Assembly: GCF_038593855.1 (NCBI RefSeq) | Contig: NZ_CP151996.1 | Location: 3,100,001-3,164,000, forward strand | Origin: Lysinibacillus sp. FSL M8-0337 | GTDB taxonomy: Bacteria > Bacillota > Bacilli > Bacillales_A > Planococcaceae | DNA length: 64,000 nt | Reading direction: 5' to 3' | Part shown: one piece after another, positions 55,654 to 63,826 of the stretch | How positions within the stretch are numbered: the first letter of the stretch is position 1 | Layout: every line of letters begins with the position of its first letter | Position numbers and translations under genes: made by a program | Notes under the pieces: model-generated | The model's input: the letters and a program-made list of their open reading frames with translations, nothing else | Databases searched by the model: none | Told to the model about the DNA's origin: nothing

Positions 55654-55938
55654 TTAGTTTCCTCCCAATCCTAGCTCACTACGTGATACTAGGTATTCAG
55701 TGTTTAATAATGTTTGTGCCTGCATTTCTTCAACTGTTGGCTGTGGTTCGATTGGTGTTGGCTCTGGAATGACAGGAGCTGTGAACTCTCCTGTTTCACT
55801 ATTGTAATCCCAACCTTCTTGAATATCATTACGTCCTGTAATATCAATAAAGAGTAAATCATCAGGATAAGGTGGTCTTTTCACTTCCTCAAAAATCCAA
55901 TAAGCTTTATTGTCTACAATTTGTGCATAACGTCGCAT
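55654..55938 (-). CDS. XkdW-like phage protein
   Basis: A 94-aa protein from ATG 55938 (MRRYAQIVDNKAYWIFEEV) after AGGAGGCAAA. YAQI...AYWIFEEVKRPPYPDDLLFIDIT...GWDYNSETGEFTAP followed by a Pro-rich linker (PVIPEPTPIEPQPTVEEM) is the usual build of small tail-fibre-associated proteins such as XkdW. It follows the Gly-rich tail gene by 11 bases. Confidence 0.75.
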   Translation of the reverse strand: MRRYAQIVDNKAYWIFEEVKRPPYPDDLLFIDITGRNDIQEGWDYNSETGEFTAPVIPEPTPIEPQPTVEEMQAQTLLNTEYLVSRSELGLGGN

Positions 55939-55949
55939 TTGTTTGCCTC

Positions 55950-56708
55950 CTACCATTCAATGATTACTAATCCTTTGCCGCCATTTCCGCCAGATTGGTT
56001 CGCGATACCACCTCCGCCGCCCGCACCTGCGCCACCTATACCTCCGCCACCGTCGCCGCCAGCTTGATAGCCACCACCTCCACCAGTTGCAGCTCCACCT
56101 TGAGGGTTGCCATATGGCCTACCTGCGTTTGCGAAAAAGCTATCATTACCGCCGTCTGCGCCCCTTACAGAATACCAACTAGTGGATGAGCCACCTCTAC
56201 CGGGAAGATGGTTTTGTGACCCAGCTATATATTGCGCCCCCCAACCTCCTAAACAACTAAATCCCATTGCAGATGACGTGCCGCCTGCGCCAGCATTTAC
56301 TGACTGAGAAGCACCCATAGATGGCGCGCCACTTCCGCCATTACCTACTACTATAGGATATCCGTTACCAGGCACTACGTTTGTTGCCAAGCGATAAATG
56401 TAAGCACCTCCACCTCCGCCAACGGACGCGGTAGTTGCACCTCCACCTCCGCCGCCACCTCCGCCACCGAAAATGGTTAACCACACTTTTCTGACACCAT
56501 CTGGGCACGTCCAACTGTAGCTTCCATTAGTATCGAAAATTGCAGTTCCACCTGTATTACCTAATTTATCTAGTTTTGTATTTGCGTTAGCTACATCTTG
56601 CTTAACTTGGTCTACACTTGTTTTTGTTAAATTAGTAGTATTTTTAATATCATCGACTGTAGTTTTAATTTCTTGTTGCTTTTCATAACTTGGCATATTA
56701 TAAGGCAT
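55950..56708 (-). CDS. Glycine-rich phage tail protein
   Basis: A 252-aa protein. The first ~55 residues are a coiled-coil stem (EIKTTVDDIKNTTNLTKTSVDQVKQDVANANTKLDKLGN). After a beta segment (YSWTCPDGVRKVWLTIFGGGGG) the remainder is extremely rich in Gly. This resembles polyglycine tail-tip domains of phage fibres/adhesins, which often decide host binding. The start overlaps the upstream gene stop by one base. Confidence 0.8.
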   Translation of the reverse strand: MPYNMPSYEKQQEIKTTVDDIKNTTNLTKTSVDQVKQDVANANTKLDKLGNTGGTAIFDTNGSYSWTCPDGVRKVWLTIFGGGGGGGGGGATTASVGGGGGAYIYRLATNVVPGNGYPIVVGNGGSGAPSMGASQSVNAGAGGTSSAMGFSCLGGWGAQYIAGSQNHLPGRGGSSTSWYSVRGADGGNDSFFANAGRPYGNPQGGAATGGGGGYQAGGDGGGGIGGAGAGGGGGIANQSGGNGGKGLVIIEW

Positions 56709-57055
56709 TATTCAGCTACCTCCACGTATTCCATAGTTGGACAATTTAATGTATCGTTCCACCCTAACACTACTTGTATCTTTTTATTAGCACCATTTAC
56801 AAACTGATTATGTTTAGCCATATTTCCCGAATGTGTATCAAGTTCTTGTTTCACTGTGCTTGATTCTTGCTTGACCTCATTAATTGCTCCAGCCAATGTT
56901 TTATCAACGGTCTCTAAATCGGGAATAGATGCTGTCCCTTCCTTTAGTTCACTAATTGCAGCATCCAAGACATCCATATTTTCATTAATGTCTGTGATTA
57001 ATACGTTGTCTGTTGATCCGGGCTTCTTTAAACCCAAATTGGGTGTATGTTCCAT
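56708..57055 (-). CDS. Phage tail fibre-type protein
   Basis: A 115-aa protein beginning MEHTPNLGLKKPGSTDNVLITDINENMDVLDAAI, a start typical of short phage tail-fibre proteins. A coiled coil (VKQESSTVKQELDTHSGNMAKHNQFVNG) and a C-terminal beta segment follow. It overlaps the YmfQ-like gene by one base. Likely part of the fibre or its attachment; no closer assignment. Confidence 0.75.
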   Translation of the reverse strand: MEHTPNLGLKKPGSTDNVLITDINENMDVLDAAISELKEGTASIPDLETVDKTLAGAINEVKQESSTVKQELDTHSGNMAKHNQFVNGANKKIQVVLGWNDTLNCPTMEYVEVAE

Positions 57056-57873
57056 TAGCTCACCTCATTTTCATATATCTTAATTTCATCCCAGGTCATG
57101 TTTGTTACACTTCCCCAGGTTCTATTGCTGACAAATTCCCAAACGTTGAAGGTATACGCATAACCGAACTCTAAATGTGCTGGCACAATGATTTCAATTG
57201 CTTGTATAAGACCTTCCAAGTTATCAGGAATGCCCTTTGTACCAACAAATTTGATTTCATATACGCCAGGTATATTTGTTGGGTTAATGTCTACTTCACC
57301 ATTACTATAAGCAGAAGCTACGGCTTTAATTGTCTCTTTAGTCGTTTGGTCAAAGCTTGCTCGATTTCTTGAAGAAATCTGTTCCCTACGTTGGTCATAG
57401 CGTAGTGTGTTATTTGGTTTAATGCCAAGATCACGTTCATAAATAGGCAAGGCTTCAATGGCCGTATCGATAAAAATGTTTCTATTTACAATTTCAAGCT
57501 GTTGTTCTGTATTTCGAAGCTCCCGATCATCGGCTGTAAGTATCGTTCTAAAGGTATTGGATTTACGCTCATACAAAGGTAAATACTTCATCATGTCCGA
57601 TAGATAATCTTTTGTGGAAACAACAATACTTGTAATCATTTCAGCTCTTGTCTGCATGATAATAGGTGATTGAACCACCTTAACACCTTGGGTAATCTGC
57701 TCTGTGATGACCTCATTTGTTGCACCGGTTGAAGCAATTGAAACACCTTGCGTCTGTAGCTCTGTTTCAGTAATCATCAAGGCAAGTCTAAAGCACTCCC
57801 ATTGGTGCGGTGTTAGATCGCCCCAGGTAAACACTGACACTTGGCCCCATTCAGATTGTGGTATTGCATGCAT
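57055..57873 (-). CDS. YmfQ/XkdU-like baseplate protein with N-terminal extension
   Basis: A 272-aa protein. The C-terminal ~190 residues (from TKDYLSDMMKYLPLYERKS on) match the YmfQ (DUF2313)/XkdU family of Myo-type baseplates: an early Tyr-Leu-Pro segment, DLGIKPNNTLRYDQRREQI and PAHLEFGYAYTFNVWEF. About 85 extra residues precede it (FTWGDLTPHQWECFRLALMI...), not usual for XkdU. AGGTGAT supports the start. Confidence 0.82.
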   Translation of the reverse strand: MHAIPQSEWGQVSVFTWGDLTPHQWECFRLALMITETELQTQGVSIASTGATNEVITEQITQGVKVVQSPIIMQTRAEMITSIVVSTKDYLSDMMKYLPLYERKSNTFRTILTADDRELRNTEQQLEIVNRNIFIDTAIEALPIYERDLGIKPNNTLRYDQRREQISSRNRASFDQTTKETIKAVASAYSNGEVDINPTNIPGVYEIKFVGTKGIPDNLEGLIQAIEIIVPAHLEFGYAYTFNVWEFVSNRTWGSVTNMTWDEIKIYENEVS

Positions 57874-57883
57874 GGTTTATCAC

Positions 57884-58231
57884 CTACCTCAATCGGACAA
57901 TTAAATAGTTTTTAGGAATCTTGTATTGGCTAGATATATCGATGTTTTTCGTAAACTCTGCTTGCGATTTAAACAGCAAATTACCACCTGTTTTAGCATC
58001 AAGAATCCCAATGTGCGTAATATCTCCCCATGACTCTGCAGCAATAGGAAACAGAATATCAGCGCTGTTGGATGTTTGGCCATCTGTAGGTGATGCAAAT
58101 ACGCCTAGTTGTCGTGAGTAGCTTGCTGTAGTTACTTCAATGTCTCCATTGAACAAGGCAACAAAGACTGGCGTTGTTCGTAAATTGTCCGTTAGAACTT
58201 TATTTTTTAAATACACTGTCATGTGATTCAT
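57884..58231 (-). CDS. Phage tail protein, fibre/baseplate associated
   Basis: A 115-aa beta-rich protein. YSRQLGVFASPTDGQTSNSADILFPIAAESWGDITHIGILDAKTGGNLLF matches a recurrent phage family with the core xW(G)xxTHxGIxDAxxGGNLL. Its exact position in the tail is unknown. It lies between xkdT and xkdU-like genes, and its start overlaps the xkdT stop by 4 bases. GGAGGTATT precedes it. Confidence 0.75.
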   Translation of the reverse strand: MNHMTVYLKNKVLTDNLRTTPVFVALFNGDIEVTTASYSRQLGVFASPTDGQTSNSADILFPIAAESWGDITHIGILDAKTGGNLLFKSQAEFTKNIDISSQYKIPKNYLIVRLR

Positions 58232-59268
58232 TCATTAATACCTCCCATTACTGGCACCCCATCATCAGGAATAACCACATTAGCAGTTGATCCATTGATT
58301 AATAGATTCTGATAATCTAAAACACCATCACTATCAATAATGAGCGCCCCAACCTTTGCATAGCTTACAAATGATGTTTTAAAAGCTATCTCTTTCAAAT
58401 GCGTTGTAATGTTCTTTTTAATATTTGTTTTGACTACTTCCTCTGTGTAACCAGGCATTAATGATAAGGCTACTGACAGATTAATTAATAACGCTTCTGC
58501 AGATTTAACAAGCAAATCCTCAACGCCAAACGGCATTTCTATTTCAATATGCATTTTTACATCTTCAATTAATTCGCTCGTTGCGGGTAATTTGTTCGCA
58601 TCGATCACGACCACTTTCATTGTCAGTGGACCATTATAGCGCGGAAATACTTTCGCATCACCAACACCTGTTACTTCTAATGCCCATTCACGATATTGAT
58701 ATTTGTTTCCGGCTTTACCTGGACGCTGTAACTTATCGTAATAGCGTTGGCGTAAATCATAATCTGTTTCCTCATCGTAACCATCAACAACAGCATCAGG
58801 ATTGTACACATTCACCAAACCATTGATAGATGCAGGGAAATTTATAATGGTGTTCGCTGGCACGTTTCCTATTTGGCCAAACTCATTACATTGCACTCGA
58901 ACATGAGCAAAACCACTTTCATTTAGAACAGCTTCTTCAAGGACTGTGTATAAAATTGTGTCTGTACCAACTAACTCGCCAACTTTTACAAGTGTGCCAG
59001 CTGTACCCGAAACAATGACGGTTGTTGTTGCTTGTGTAGCAGGTTTACGGCTAATTCCTGTGCGTTGATAAACAAATCGAGTAAGCTCGTCACCGGTTAA
59101 TTTTTCAACATCCAGTTTTTCTTGTACTGCAGCAATTTTCTTTTGTTGTCCAGCAAATTCTACGGCCACCGGCTTTGTCACATCATAAACAAAGTTACCT
59201 TTAGACTTATCGTAATCATTGCTAATATTGGTCATCATTCGATCATGAATGATTTTTTCATCTTCCAT
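58228..59268 (-). CDS. Baseplate J-like protein (XkdT-like)
   Basis: A 346-aa baseplate wedge protein. Family features include AATTTVIVSGTAGTLVKVGELVGTDTILYTVLEEAV, then VQCNEFGQIGNVPANTIINFPASINGLVNVYNPDAVVDGYDEETDYDLRQRYYDKLQRPGKAGNKYQYREWALEVTGVGDAKVFPRYNGPLTMKVVVID, typical of Baseplate_J. It supports contractile tail assembly. It follows the XkdS-like gene directly. Confidence 0.92.
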   Translation of the reverse strand: MEDEKIIHDRMMTNISNDYDKSKGNFVYDVTKPVAVEFAGQQKKIAAVQEKLDVEKLTGDELTRFVYQRTGISRKPATQATTTVIVSGTAGTLVKVGELVGTDTILYTVLEEAVLNESGFAHVRVQCNEFGQIGNVPANTIINFPASINGLVNVYNPDAVVDGYDEETDYDLRQRYYDKLQRPGKAGNKYQYREWALEVTGVGDAKVFPRYNGPLTMKVVVIDANKLPATSELIEDVKMHIEIEMPFGVEDLLVKSAEALLINLSVALSLMPGYTEEVVKTNIKKNITTHLKEIAFKTSFVSYAKVGALIIDSDGVLDYQNLLINGSTANVVIPDDGVPVMGGINE

Positions 59269-59715
59269 CTACGCTGCCACCTTCTTTATTGGCTCGTCAA
59301 TTTCGAATGCACCTTCTACCGTGACGACTCTAAATTTTATCCGCATCCATTTTCCATCATGGCTAAACTGCCATTCCTGAATCTCTTGAATGTGTGTATG
59401 TTCTAACAATGAAGCTGTAACCTCGCGTTTAATTTCTGCTTCAATAAAGGCACGTGGTAGGCTAGAACCTATTAAATCCTCTAATGTCACGCCATAAGGA
59501 ATATCTTTATAAATCCTAAAGCGAAAGCGCTCAGTCTTTAACACTTTTAAAATCCATTGCTTTAAGGTTTCCAAGCCATGAATCTCAATCATTTTTCCAT
59601 TTTTAAAGACAAAATCACCTTTATCAAAGTCATACAAAAAAGACTTACCAAGTGGAGGTAAGTCCGTTTCAATTTCTTGCGTATTAAATTCTAGTTGAGC
59701 AATCTTAGGTAACAT
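59269..59715 (-). CDS. XkdS-like baseplate protein (DUF2634)
   Basis: A 148-aa protein with the DUF2634/gp25-like pattern: SFLYDFDKGDFVFKNGKMIEIHGLETLKQWILKVLKTERFRFRIYKDIPYGVTLEDLIGS. It forms part of the baseplate wedge beside XkdT. It begins at 59715, sharing one base with the XkdR-like gene. Confidence 0.9.
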   Translation of the reverse strand: MLPKIAQLEFNTQEIETDLPPLGKSFLYDFDKGDFVFKNGKMIEIHGLETLKQWILKVLKTERFRFRIYKDIPYGVTLEDLIGSSLPRAFIEAEIKREVTASLLEHTHIQEIQEWQFSHDGKWMRIKFRVVTVEGAFEIDEPIKKVAA

Positions 59716-60074
59716 TATTCGAACCTCACCGCCCTACCTACAACAAAATAAAGCTGTTCATCTGCAGTTGGTAACAATATTACCTCGTCACCTTCTTTTA
59801 GCGTGTCTTTTGTTTTAGATTTCACTTCTTTCGCTTCAAATGATTGAAGTTGATTATCTGTAAATCGAATATCACCCTCTAGCTCAATTTCACGTTCATA
59901 ATCTTCAAGGACATGAGCAGCAAAAACTAATTGACTATTACTAAGAATGACGGTTTCATTTAACCGTATTTGAGCACTAGGAGGTGGCGAAATAACAATG
60001 CCTGTAGACATTGACACTTGCTTAGGATTTTCATTTTCTTTTAACATCCTTGCTAAAGTTGTAATAGGATCCAT
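59715..60074 (-). CDS. XkdR-like protein (DUF2577)
   Basis: A 119-aa protein. Opening DPITTLARMLKENENPKQVSMSTGIVISPPPSAQIRLNETVILSNSQLVFAAHVLEDYERE fits DUF2577/XkdR. The C-terminus ends LKEGDEVILLPTADEQLYFVVGRAVRFE. Baseplate-associated; detailed role unknown. It starts one base after the XkdQ-like stop. Confidence 0.88.
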   Translation of the reverse strand: MDPITTLARMLKENENPKQVSMSTGIVISPPPSAQIRLNETVILSNSQLVFAAHVLEDYEREIELEGDIRFTDNQLQSFEAKEVKSKTKDTLKEGDEVILLPTADEQLYFVVGRAVRFE

Positions 60075-61055
60075 TTACTTCACCTCTAACGTAGGTTTCA
60101 TTGTGTGTATGCCTTTGCTAATCGTATGCAATACATCTTTAATCAAGAAAGTACCCTTAATGCCTGTAGTTGGTTCTTCTAGTGCGAATAGACGGCCTGC
60201 TCTAAAATCATCATGGCCCATCAAATCAACGCTATTTTCTTCTGACACTTTTGATAACTGCTTTAATTCATTTTCAGCCACCTGTTTAGCGCTTTTCTTT
60301 TCATTTTGATCTAGCTTTATCACTTTAGTAATACGGCCATACTTCTCAGCCATTTTATTATCAGACTTGGTTAAAACTACTTTGTCATTGTTACCAACAA
60401 CCTGAATTGTATTAGCCATTTCTGTAATGCTACGCCTTTTAGAAGGGTTCATAAGCGCTGAATGAATATCATATTGTGGACCACCTTCAAATAATCGAAA
60501 TGTACCGGTTACTACTACATCACTTTGTTTTTCGATGTATAGTTTGCCCTGGCGCATTTCCATGAGATATTTTACGCCTAATGATTGTTCTGCAGTCGTT
60601 AGAATGTCTTTGATAATTTCGCTTACTTTTTTATCATTGAATATTTCCGTAATGGCTTTGGGAATAGATACGATGTTACCTATTTGGATATTAAAATCTT
60701 TAGCTATTTTCTTGATACAAGCGTCTGCAGACAATTTATTAAACTGATATACAGCTGTAGATTTATTTAAGTAAAAGGCATAATCAAAGGCAGCGTATGC
60801 AATTGGTGATCTTCCATTTTTCAACTCGTCCACAATAATAGCTCGCGTTATTTCCTTACCATTGTTGTATAGAGCCACCATATCACCAATATCACATGGA
60901 TTCACAGGGAAGTAATTTGTATCAGTAAAAGCGATACTAAAATTAATTTCGTCCCCTAATTCCTCCATGTTGCTACGCCAGGTTAATGTGCCAAGCAAAG
61001 GTGTAATATTTGTCATGGTATCACCTTTAATTAGCCATAGTTCATGAGCCATCAT
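60075..61055 (-). CDS. XkdQ-like baseplate hub protein
   Basis: A 326-aa protein of the XkdQ/late-control D type, forming the hub around the tail tube tip. Features: ELWLIKGDTMTNITPLLGTLTWRSNMEELGDEINFS, later FNIQIGNIVSIPKAITEIFNDKKVSEIIKDILTTAEQ and GIKGTFLIKDVLHTISKGIHTMKPTLEVK at the C-terminus. The start overlaps the upstream gene by 4 bases. Confidence 0.9.
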   Translation of the reverse strand: MMAHELWLIKGDTMTNITPLLGTLTWRSNMEELGDEINFSIAFTDTNYFPVNPCDIGDMVALYNNGKEITRAIIVDELKNGRSPIAYAAFDYAFYLNKSTAVYQFNKLSADACIKKIAKDFNIQIGNIVSIPKAITEIFNDKKVSEIIKDILTTAEQSLGVKYLMEMRQGKLYIEKQSDVVVTGTFRLFEGGPQYDIHSALMNPSKRRSITEMANTIQVVGNNDKVVLTKSDNKMAEKYGRITKVIKLDQNEKKSAKQVAENELKQLSKVSEENSVDLMGHDDFRAGRLFALEEPTTGIKGTFLIKDVLHTISKGIHTMKPTLEVK

Positions 61056-61474
61056 TTCACCTTCTTTGTTTCTAAAATAATCTCTTTAAATTCTGATAGA
61101 GCCAACGAATAATAAACATCACCTGAACCATCTTGTAGCCCTGACTCAAAGTTTTCAATCGTCACTAGCATATTAATAGGAGTATTGGACATAATCAGTC
61201 GAATCGGCATTCTTTTGTCTATCCAGCCCTCAATGATCTCGTAATACTCCCACCCAAAATATTTATTGTTTCGTGAAAATGGATACACCTTTGAAGGAAA
61301 AAAAGAATCAATCGTAAGAGATTTCAAGCCTCTACGACCAAGTAATTTAATGTCACCTTGATTAATCGTAGTGAAAACTTCATTATTCACAGGGCTAGGA
61401 ATTTTAAATTCAGCTGGCACTATAGGAAGTTGAATAATCTGCTTGCGGTCCATTGTACTTAAAAAAATATCCAT
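61052..61474 (-). CDS. Tail protein, XkdP-like without a LysM domain
   Basis: A 140-aa protein between tape measure and XkdQ. PIVPAEFKIPSPVNNEVFTTINQGDIKLLGRRGLKSLTIDSFFPSKVYPF and PIRLIMSNTPINMLVTIENFESGLQDGSGDVYYSLALSEF resemble the N-terminal part of XkdP/YqbP-type proteins. The LysM domain of XkdP is absent. It probably links tape measure/tube to the baseplate hub. Confidence 0.8.
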   Translation of the reverse strand: MDIFLSTMDRKQIIQLPIVPAEFKIPSPVNNEVFTTINQGDIKLLGRRGLKSLTIDSFFPSKVYPFSRNNKYFGWEYYEIIEGWIDKRMPIRLIMSNTPINMLVTIENFESGLQDGSGDVYYSLALSEFKEIILETKKVK

Positions 61475-61487
61475 CTATTCAACCTCC

Positions 61488-63614
61488 CTATAAATTGGCC
61501 AATCTTAATTGTAGTAATGGCACAAGTTCATTCGCCACTTCCATTGCTGTAACACCTTTAGCATTTAAGTTTTCAATAATTACCTGTACATTGCTGTTAT
61601 TTGCAGTTGCGGGCTGAGGGGTACTTCCTGTAGTTGTAGGCGTCGCTACAGCAACAGGTGACGGTTGAACCATTTTATCTATGTTATCAATATTCCCACC
61701 TGCAGCACGTACACGTTCAGCTTGTCGAGCTGGAATAATCATTTCGCCTTTATGGATTTGTGCTAGGTGATCCTCCTCAATACGGTTAGAACCAACATCA
61801 TACTGCGGTACTTTACCACCCGCTGAGGCTTTATTAATACTGTCCACACCCGTTTTTACATCTCCCCAACTGACTTTAGGGACAATGGGGATGTTTACAC
61901 CAGGGATTTTATTAATTACCTTAATAAGCCCATTGAGCTTATCGATAACAAAATTAACACCACTTCCAGCCGCGCTTTTAATAGTGTTCCACGTTGTATC
62001 CCAACCAGCGCGAACCTTGTCCCAATTTTGATATAGCGTGATTCCTGCAGCAATGAGTGCTCCGATTGGACCAGCTACAAGTGCTAGCATTGGATTATCG
62101 AGTAATCTTTGCCACAATTCACTTGCTTTTTGTTTTACAACATCCCAATTTCGATATAGTAAAACACCTGCAGCAACTACTGCTGCAATTCCGATTACTA
62201 CCCAAGTAAGTGGACTAGCAAGCATTGCCGTGTTCATTGCCCATTGTCCTGCTGTTGCAAGTCCCATAGCTGTTTTAAAGCCTTGCACCATCGTGGTAAC
62301 AGTAGTAATCACTTTTAAAGTGCCCATTCCAACCGCTAGTACACCAGCTGCTGTGCTCACTCCAATGAGCGTTTCTTTAATTGGTCCCCAGTTCTCTCTC
62401 ACTGTATTACCAAATTCAAAAGCCTTTTCCACAATACCTTGAATTTTCGGTACTAATTCATCAGCTTTTTGAGCAACTCCTTGTAAAAATTCTTGTGCGC
62501 CTGCACCGTTTACAACATCGGCTATACCGGTCTGCAACTCTCGCCATGACTGTGTTAATTTCGATTTAAAGCTACTTTGTAGTGCATCGGCTGCTCGTCC
62601 TGTTGCTCCTTCGAAACCTTCAACGGCTGCTGCTGAATCAGCCATTGATAAAATAACATCTTCGCGCACATCTTCCCATTTAGTACCAAATAATGCTACA
62701 CCTGCGGCATTTCTTTCAATAGGATTCTTCATTGCTGCTAAACCTGCAATTGTAGCCTGAAATGCCGTATTAGCTTCTTCACCGCCTGTTGCGAATTTTT
62801 TGGCCATTTCCTCTGCATTAAAACCTATTGCTTTGAAACCTTCTGCTGTTGTCTTAGATTCATCAATAACACGAATACCTAACTCTTTAACACCATCTGC
62901 CACAAAATCCATGTTGAATGCACCATTTTCAGCACCTCGAATTAAGATTCCTGTAAATTCTTCAGCGCTCAGTCCTAGCTTACTAAAATGCATACTGTAT
63001 TCGCTAAACGTATCAAGTAGGTCGTCTGAATAATCACCAGTTTTTTGGAATGCAAAAGTCATTAAATCTAATGCTTTATTTTCTCCTAACCCATTAAAAT
63101 TGTTGGTCATTGCTTGGACAGCTCTACCTACTTCTTTCGATTCAGATCCCCAAGCTTGTGAAATAGTTGCAGCTCCTTTGGCTACCTCTGTTAATGAATC
63201 TCCTTTTAAATTTTTAAACATAGCACTTAAAGTAGAAACATCATCAGCTACTTGATCCATGTTTTCACCAAACCCTGCTTTGAACACATCTTTGGCCACA
63301 TTTTCAAGGCCTTTTAATTCAGCGCCTGTTGCTCCTGTACGTGCTTCTAAGCGTTTGAAAGCTCCATCTGTATCAACTATCGATTTTGCAACACTTGCGC
63401 CAAATGCAGCGATTCCAGTTGCACCCAAAGCACCAGCGCCCATTGCTACTGATTTAAAAACTCTAGTTGCCCCTTGTCCAAAGCGTTGAATCTGATTACC
63501 TACTCTTACAACACCCCGACCAAAATCATCTGCTCGATCACCGGCCCGCCTTAAATTACTGGAAAAATCACGATCTTGTAATGTAAGAACTGCCGATATA
63601 ACCCTATTCGCCAA
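61488..63614 (-). CDS. Phage tail tape measure protein
   Basis: A 708-aa protein that sets tail length. The N-terminal region (ISAVLTLQDRDFSSNLRRAGDRADDFGRGVVRVGNQIQRFGQGATRVFKS) and the TP901-type core (GATGAELKGLENVAKDVFKAGFGENMDQVADDVSTLSAMFKN) are clear. A hydrophobic block (about 420-530) and a C-terminal tail follow. The start is TTG at 63614 beside GGTGAGGAA. Relatively short, predicting a short tail. Confidence 0.9.
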   Translation of the reverse strand: MANRVISAVLTLQDRDFSSNLRRAGDRADDFGRGVVRVGNQIQRFGQGATRVFKSVAMGAGALGATGIAAFGASVAKSIVDTDGAFKRLEARTGATGAELKGLENVAKDVFKAGFGENMDQVADDVSTLSAMFKNLKGDSLTEVAKGAATISQAWGSESKEVGRAVQAMTNNFNGLGENKALDLMTFAFQKTGDYSDDLLDTFSEYSMHFSKLGLSAEEFTGILIRGAENGAFNMDFVADGVKELGIRVIDESKTTAEGFKAIGFNAEEMAKKFATGGEEANTAFQATIAGLAAMKNPIERNAAGVALFGTKWEDVREDVILSMADSAAAVEGFEGATGRAADALQSSFKSKLTQSWRELQTGIADVVNGAGAQEFLQGVAQKADELVPKIQGIVEKAFEFGNTVRENWGPIKETLIGVSTAAGVLAVGMGTLKVITTVTTMVQGFKTAMGLATAGQWAMNTAMLASPLTWVVIGIAAVVAAGVLLYRNWDVVKQKASELWQRLLDNPMLALVAGPIGALIAAGITLYQNWDKVRAGWDTTWNTIKSAAGSGVNFVIDKLNGLIKVINKIPGVNIPIVPKVSWGDVKTGVDSINKASAGGKVPQYDVGSNRIEEDHLAQIHKGEMIIPARQAERVRAAGGNIDNIDKMVQPSPVAVATPTTTGSTPQPATANNSNVQVIIENLNAKGVTAMEVANELVPLLQLRLANL

Positions 63615-63643
63615 TTCCTCACCGCCTTTACAAAAGAAAAAAG

Positions 63644-63826
63644 CTAGAACGGTACTGTTACCATCGCTCCAGCTTTTACATATTTGTTTCTTTCCTCTAG
63701 TTCCTTATCCAAACTTGCTGTCATGAACAACTTCTCGTCATAAGGTAAATTTAACAATTCATCAAGTTTGCGGCCCTTTTGAACATAGTGATGAAGAAAA
63801 TAAAAATCATCATCACTATCAATTAG
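63644..63826 (-). CDS. C-terminal extension of tail-assembly chaperone (-1 frame, G-T type)
   Basis: A 60-codon frame (LIDSDDDFYFLHHYVQKGRKLDELLNLPYDEK...VTVPF) with no start codon or ribosome site of its own. It overlaps the end of the upstream XkdN-like frame at A AAA AAC (63832-63826). A -1 shift there would fuse it to that frame, as with lambda G-GT. It ends 29 bases before the tape measure start. Confidence 0.75.
   Translation of the reverse strand, partial: LIDSDDDFYFLHHYVQKGRKLDELLNLPYDEKLFMTASLDKELEERNKYVKAGAMVTVPF

Noticed and set aside
55950..56708. Collagen-like or eukaryotic-type glycine repeat protein
   Set aside because: The Gly runs lack Gly-X-Y periodicity, and the coiled-coil stem plus neighbours fit a phage tail-tip protein.
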